A DNA stretch of 7,906 nt. Origin: an uncultured Porphyromonadaceae bacterium. Its GTDB lineage: Bacteria; Bacteroidota; Bacteroidia; Bacteroidales; Muribaculaceae. The position numbers were made by a program, and so were the translations under genes. Of the stretch, positions 6,195 to 7,906 are shown one piece after another. Positions within the stretch are counted from its first letter, which is position 1. Each line of letters begins with the position of its first letter. The stretch covers positions 1 through 7,906 of the forward strand of contig CAJJQT010000081.1 in the NCBI GenBank assembly GCA_905193995.1. Direction: 5' to 3'. The notes beneath the pieces are model-generated. The model did not search any database, had not been told where the DNA came from, and was given only the letters and a program-made list of their open reading frames with translations.

Positions 6195-7420
6195 AAATCC
6201 GCCTCGGACTCCTCCCCCGCATCCTCATCGCCATAGCCGCCGGCATCGGCGCCGGTTACATCTTTCCGGACTGGCTCACGCGGTGCTTCGCGACATTCAA
6301 CTCGATCTTCTCGGCCTTTCTCGGCTTCCTGATACCGCTGCTCATCGTGGGCTTCGTGGCGCCGGCCATCGCCGAACTGGGCCGCAAGGCAGGCCGGATG
6401 CTTGTGGTCACGGCCCTCATCGCATATGCCATGACCGTGGCCGTGGGTCTTACCGCCTACTTCGCAGCATCCGCAAGCTTCCCGCTCATCATCGGGACCG
6501 ACGGCTATATCGCCGCCGAGACACTGACAGCCGCCACATCGCCTACTCCGTACTTCACCATCGAGATCGAACCGATGTTCACCGTCATGACGGCCCTGGT
6601 GCTGGCATTTCTGCTCGGTCTCGGCTGCGCCCGACCGCGGTCAGACGCCCTGAGGCGCGTGCTCGACGACTTCCGCGGCGTGATCCGCAGCGCTATCTCG
6701 GGAGTGATCATACCGTGCCTGCCTGTCTACATCTTCGGCATCTTCCTCGACATGACCGTGGCAGGCATGGTCGGAGGCGTGCTGAAGACCTTCGCCGGCA
6801 TTATCGTGGTGATTTTCGTACTGCACGTGGCCGTGCTGGTAGCCCAGTACCTGCTGGCGTCGCTGTTCTCGGGCCTGAACCCTTTCCGATCGCTGTGGAC
6901 CATGATGCCGGCCTATTTCACCGCGCTGGGCACCCAGTCGTCGGCGGCCACCATACCCGTGACTCTGCGCCAGACCGTAGCTTCGGGCGTCAACCCGGCG
7001 GTCGCCGGATTTGTCATACCGCTGTGCGCCACTATACATATGTCGGGGTCGACGCTCAAGATCGTCTGCTGCGCGCTCGCCCTGATGATCACTCACGGCA
7101 TGAATTTTGACCTGACGATGTTCGCCGGCTTCGTGGCCATGCTCGGCATCACCATCATCGCCGCTCCGGGCGTTCCGGGCGGCGCCATAATGGCATCGCT
7201 CGGGCTGCTGACTACGATGCTCGGCTTCAGCGAGGCCGACAACGCGCTGATGATAGCGCTCTATATAGCCATGGACTCGTTCGGCACAGCCTGCAACATC
7301 ACCGGCGACGGTGCCATCGCCCAGATCGTAGGCCGCATATTCCGCCGGAGCGCGGAAGCCGACATTGCCGCCGCGGAAAGCGCCGATAGCTCCGACACAG
7401 CTCCCGCTTCGGCAATTTGA
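6191..7420 (+). CDS. Dicarboxylate/amino acid:cation symporter family protein (DAACS, SLC1-like)
   Basis: The protein has 409 residues and about eight membrane helices plus two re-entrant hairpins, as in GltPh-type symporters. These use a Na+ or H+ gradient to import acidic amino acids, dicarboxylates or small neutral amino acids. ATG 6191 gives a compact N terminus (MKIRLGLLPRILIAIAAGIG) and overlaps the tatC stop, so the much longer upstream frame is rejected. Marks are ALGTQSSAATIPVTLRQ (245-261, first hairpin), IPLCATIHMSGS (276-287, position of the NMDGT sodium motif), APGVPGGAI (325-333, second hairpin) and MDSFGTACNITGD (361-373, last helix). The Arg that binds the substrate side-chain carboxylate in GltPh (Arg397) aligns with Gly365, and NMDGT reads HMSGS. 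The substrate is therefore unlikely to be aspartate or glutamate; it remains unassigned. The C terminus is Ala/Ser-rich and soluble. No convincing terminator follows. Confidence 0.88.
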   Translation: MKIRLGLLPRILIAIAAGIGAGYIFPDWLTRCFATFNSIFSAFLGFLIPLLIVGFVAPAIAELGRKAGRMLVVTALIAYAMTVAVGLTAYFAASASFPLIIGTDGYIAAETLTAATSPTPYFTIEIEPMFTVMTALVLAFLLGLGCARPRSDALRRVLDDFRGVIRSAISGVIIPCLPVYIFGIFLDMTVAGMVGGVLKTFAGIIVVIFVLHVAVLVAQYLLASLFSGLNPFRSLWTMMPAYFTALGTQSSAATIPVTLRQTVASGVNPAVAGFVIPLCATIHMSGSTLKIVCCALALMITHGMNFDLTMFAGFVAMLGITIIAAPGVPGGAIMASLGLLTTMLGFSEADNALMIALYIAMDSFGTACNITGDGAIAQIVGRIFRRSAEADIAAAESADSSDTAPASAI

Positions 7421-7503
7421 CAAAATTTACATCTTGTATTGCACTTTTCACACGAATTTTAGTTAAAAAACCGCAAAAGCAATGGTCTGAAGCTAAAGTT
7501 TTG

Positions 7504-7511
7504 TAACTTTG
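7504..7511 (+). promoter_or_regulatory. -7 element of the GHL10 gene promoter
   Basis: TAACTTTG is an exact match to the Bacteroidetes -7 consensus and sits 45 bases before the ATG at 7557. The -33 box expected near 7480-7484 is weak. The surrounding gap (7421-7556) is AT-rich, as expected for a promoter region. It shows no other gene or clear hairpin, so some read-through from the symporter gene is possible. Confidence 0.65.
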
Positions 7512-7556
7512 CGTGGTAAAACAACTGTATTTTCATCCATACAAAACCATAAGACC

Positions 7557-7906
7557 ATGAAACTTCGGAAATTTGCCGCCGCGGCACTGCTGCTCGCGAC
7601 ACTCGGCAGCGCGGCCGCCGAACCCCCGAAAAGGGAACTCCGCTCGATCTGGATGGCCGCAATGGGTATCGACTGGCCGCGCGGAAGCGCCGCCGTCGGC
7701 ACATCGGCCTCTGCTCAGGCTACCGCCAAGGCCGACCTGATCGAATATATCGAAAATTTCAAACGCCACAACTTCAATGGCATCTGTCTGCAGGTACGAC
7801 CCCTGGCCGATGCGCTCTACCGCTCGTCGCTCGAGCCCTGGAGCGCCTCCGTATCGGGCACCCGCGGCGTCGATCCGGGCTGGGATCCGCTCGCGTTCGC
7901 CGTCGA
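7557..7906 (+). CDS. Secreted glycosyl hydrolase-like 10 (GHL10/DUF187) protein, N-terminal part (3'-partial)
   Basis: The first 116 codons are present and the frame runs off the end of the window. A signal peptide (MKLRKFAAAALLLATLGSAA, cleavage near residue 20-21) carries no twin-arginine motif. The mature part opens with KRELRSIWMAAMGIDWP (25-41). It continues with NFKRHNFNGICLQVRPLADA (67-86) and then LYRSSLEPWSASVSGTRG (87-104) and DPGWDPLAFAV. This is the characteristic start of the GHL10 TIM-barrel family (RE-x-R-x-x-W, N-x-x-x-x-Q-V-R-P-x-x-D-A-x-Y-x-S, EPWS, G-x-DPG-x-DPL). Members are secreted or lipid-anchored proteins thought to act on glycans, though the activity is poorly characterised. 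The catalytic centre cannot be checked because most of the barrel is missing. A -7 element 45 bases upstream suggests its own promoter. Confidence 0.92.
   Translation, partial: MKLRKFAAAALLLATLGSAAAEPPKRELRSIWMAAMGIDWPRGSAAVGTSASAQATAKADLIEYIENFKRHNFNGICLQVRPLADALYRSSLEPWSASVSGTRGVDPGWDPLAFAV

Noticed and set aside
7412..7442. GCAAT...ATTGC repeat after the symporter stop as a possible terminator.
   Set aside because: The five-base arms are far apart and the stem is AT-rich, with no adjoining T tract. Not credible as a terminator.

Overview
The window looks like an ordinary chromosomal segment of a GC-rich member of the Bacteroidales, most likely a Muribaculaceae- or Prevotella-like gut bacterium; the family is inferred, not shown. 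The pointers are promoters with the Bacteroidetes -7 element TAnnTTTG (TAACTTTG or TATCTTTG upstream of three genes), no Shine-Dalgarno pattern before starts, a secreted protein ending in an NLQG...PGIYI-type tail, and a two-gene tatA-tatC locus with no tatB.

Layout. Bases 1-1351 (+) hold a tight run: the 3' end of proC (proline biosynthesis), a short ssb-like gene overlapping it by 8 bases, and a TPR-repeat protein gene. The TPR gene's likely signal peptide is out of frame by one base at an A6 run. A long hairpin at 1371-1414 closes this run and also the convergent fabD (1478-2356, -), which encodes malonyl-CoA:ACP transacylase. Upstream of fabD lie its own promoter and the terminator of the next minus-strand gene. 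That gene (2501-4897, -) encodes a 798-residue secreted multidomain protein in which jelly-roll modules appear to be nested inside fibronectin III repeats.

A divergent intergenic region (4898-5141) separates it from a plus-strand operon: tatA, tatC and a sodium/dicarboxylate-type symporter gene whose ATG overlaps the tatC stop. The symporter lacks several residues that define acidic amino acid transporters of its superfamily. After a 136-base gap with a clear -7 element, the window ends inside a secreted glycosyl hydrolase-like 10 (GHL10/DUF187) gene.

How the genes work together: tatA and tatC form a minimal twin-arginine translocase. The two secreted proteins here have ordinary Sec-type signal peptides without an RR motif, so they are not obvious Tat substrates. 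I see no RNA genes, CRISPR array, insertion sequence, integrase or defence genes. No wholly new system is evident. The points most worth a second look are the frame break before the TPR protein, the tail-less SSB, the nested FN3/jelly-roll architecture and the atypical residues in TatC and the symporter.
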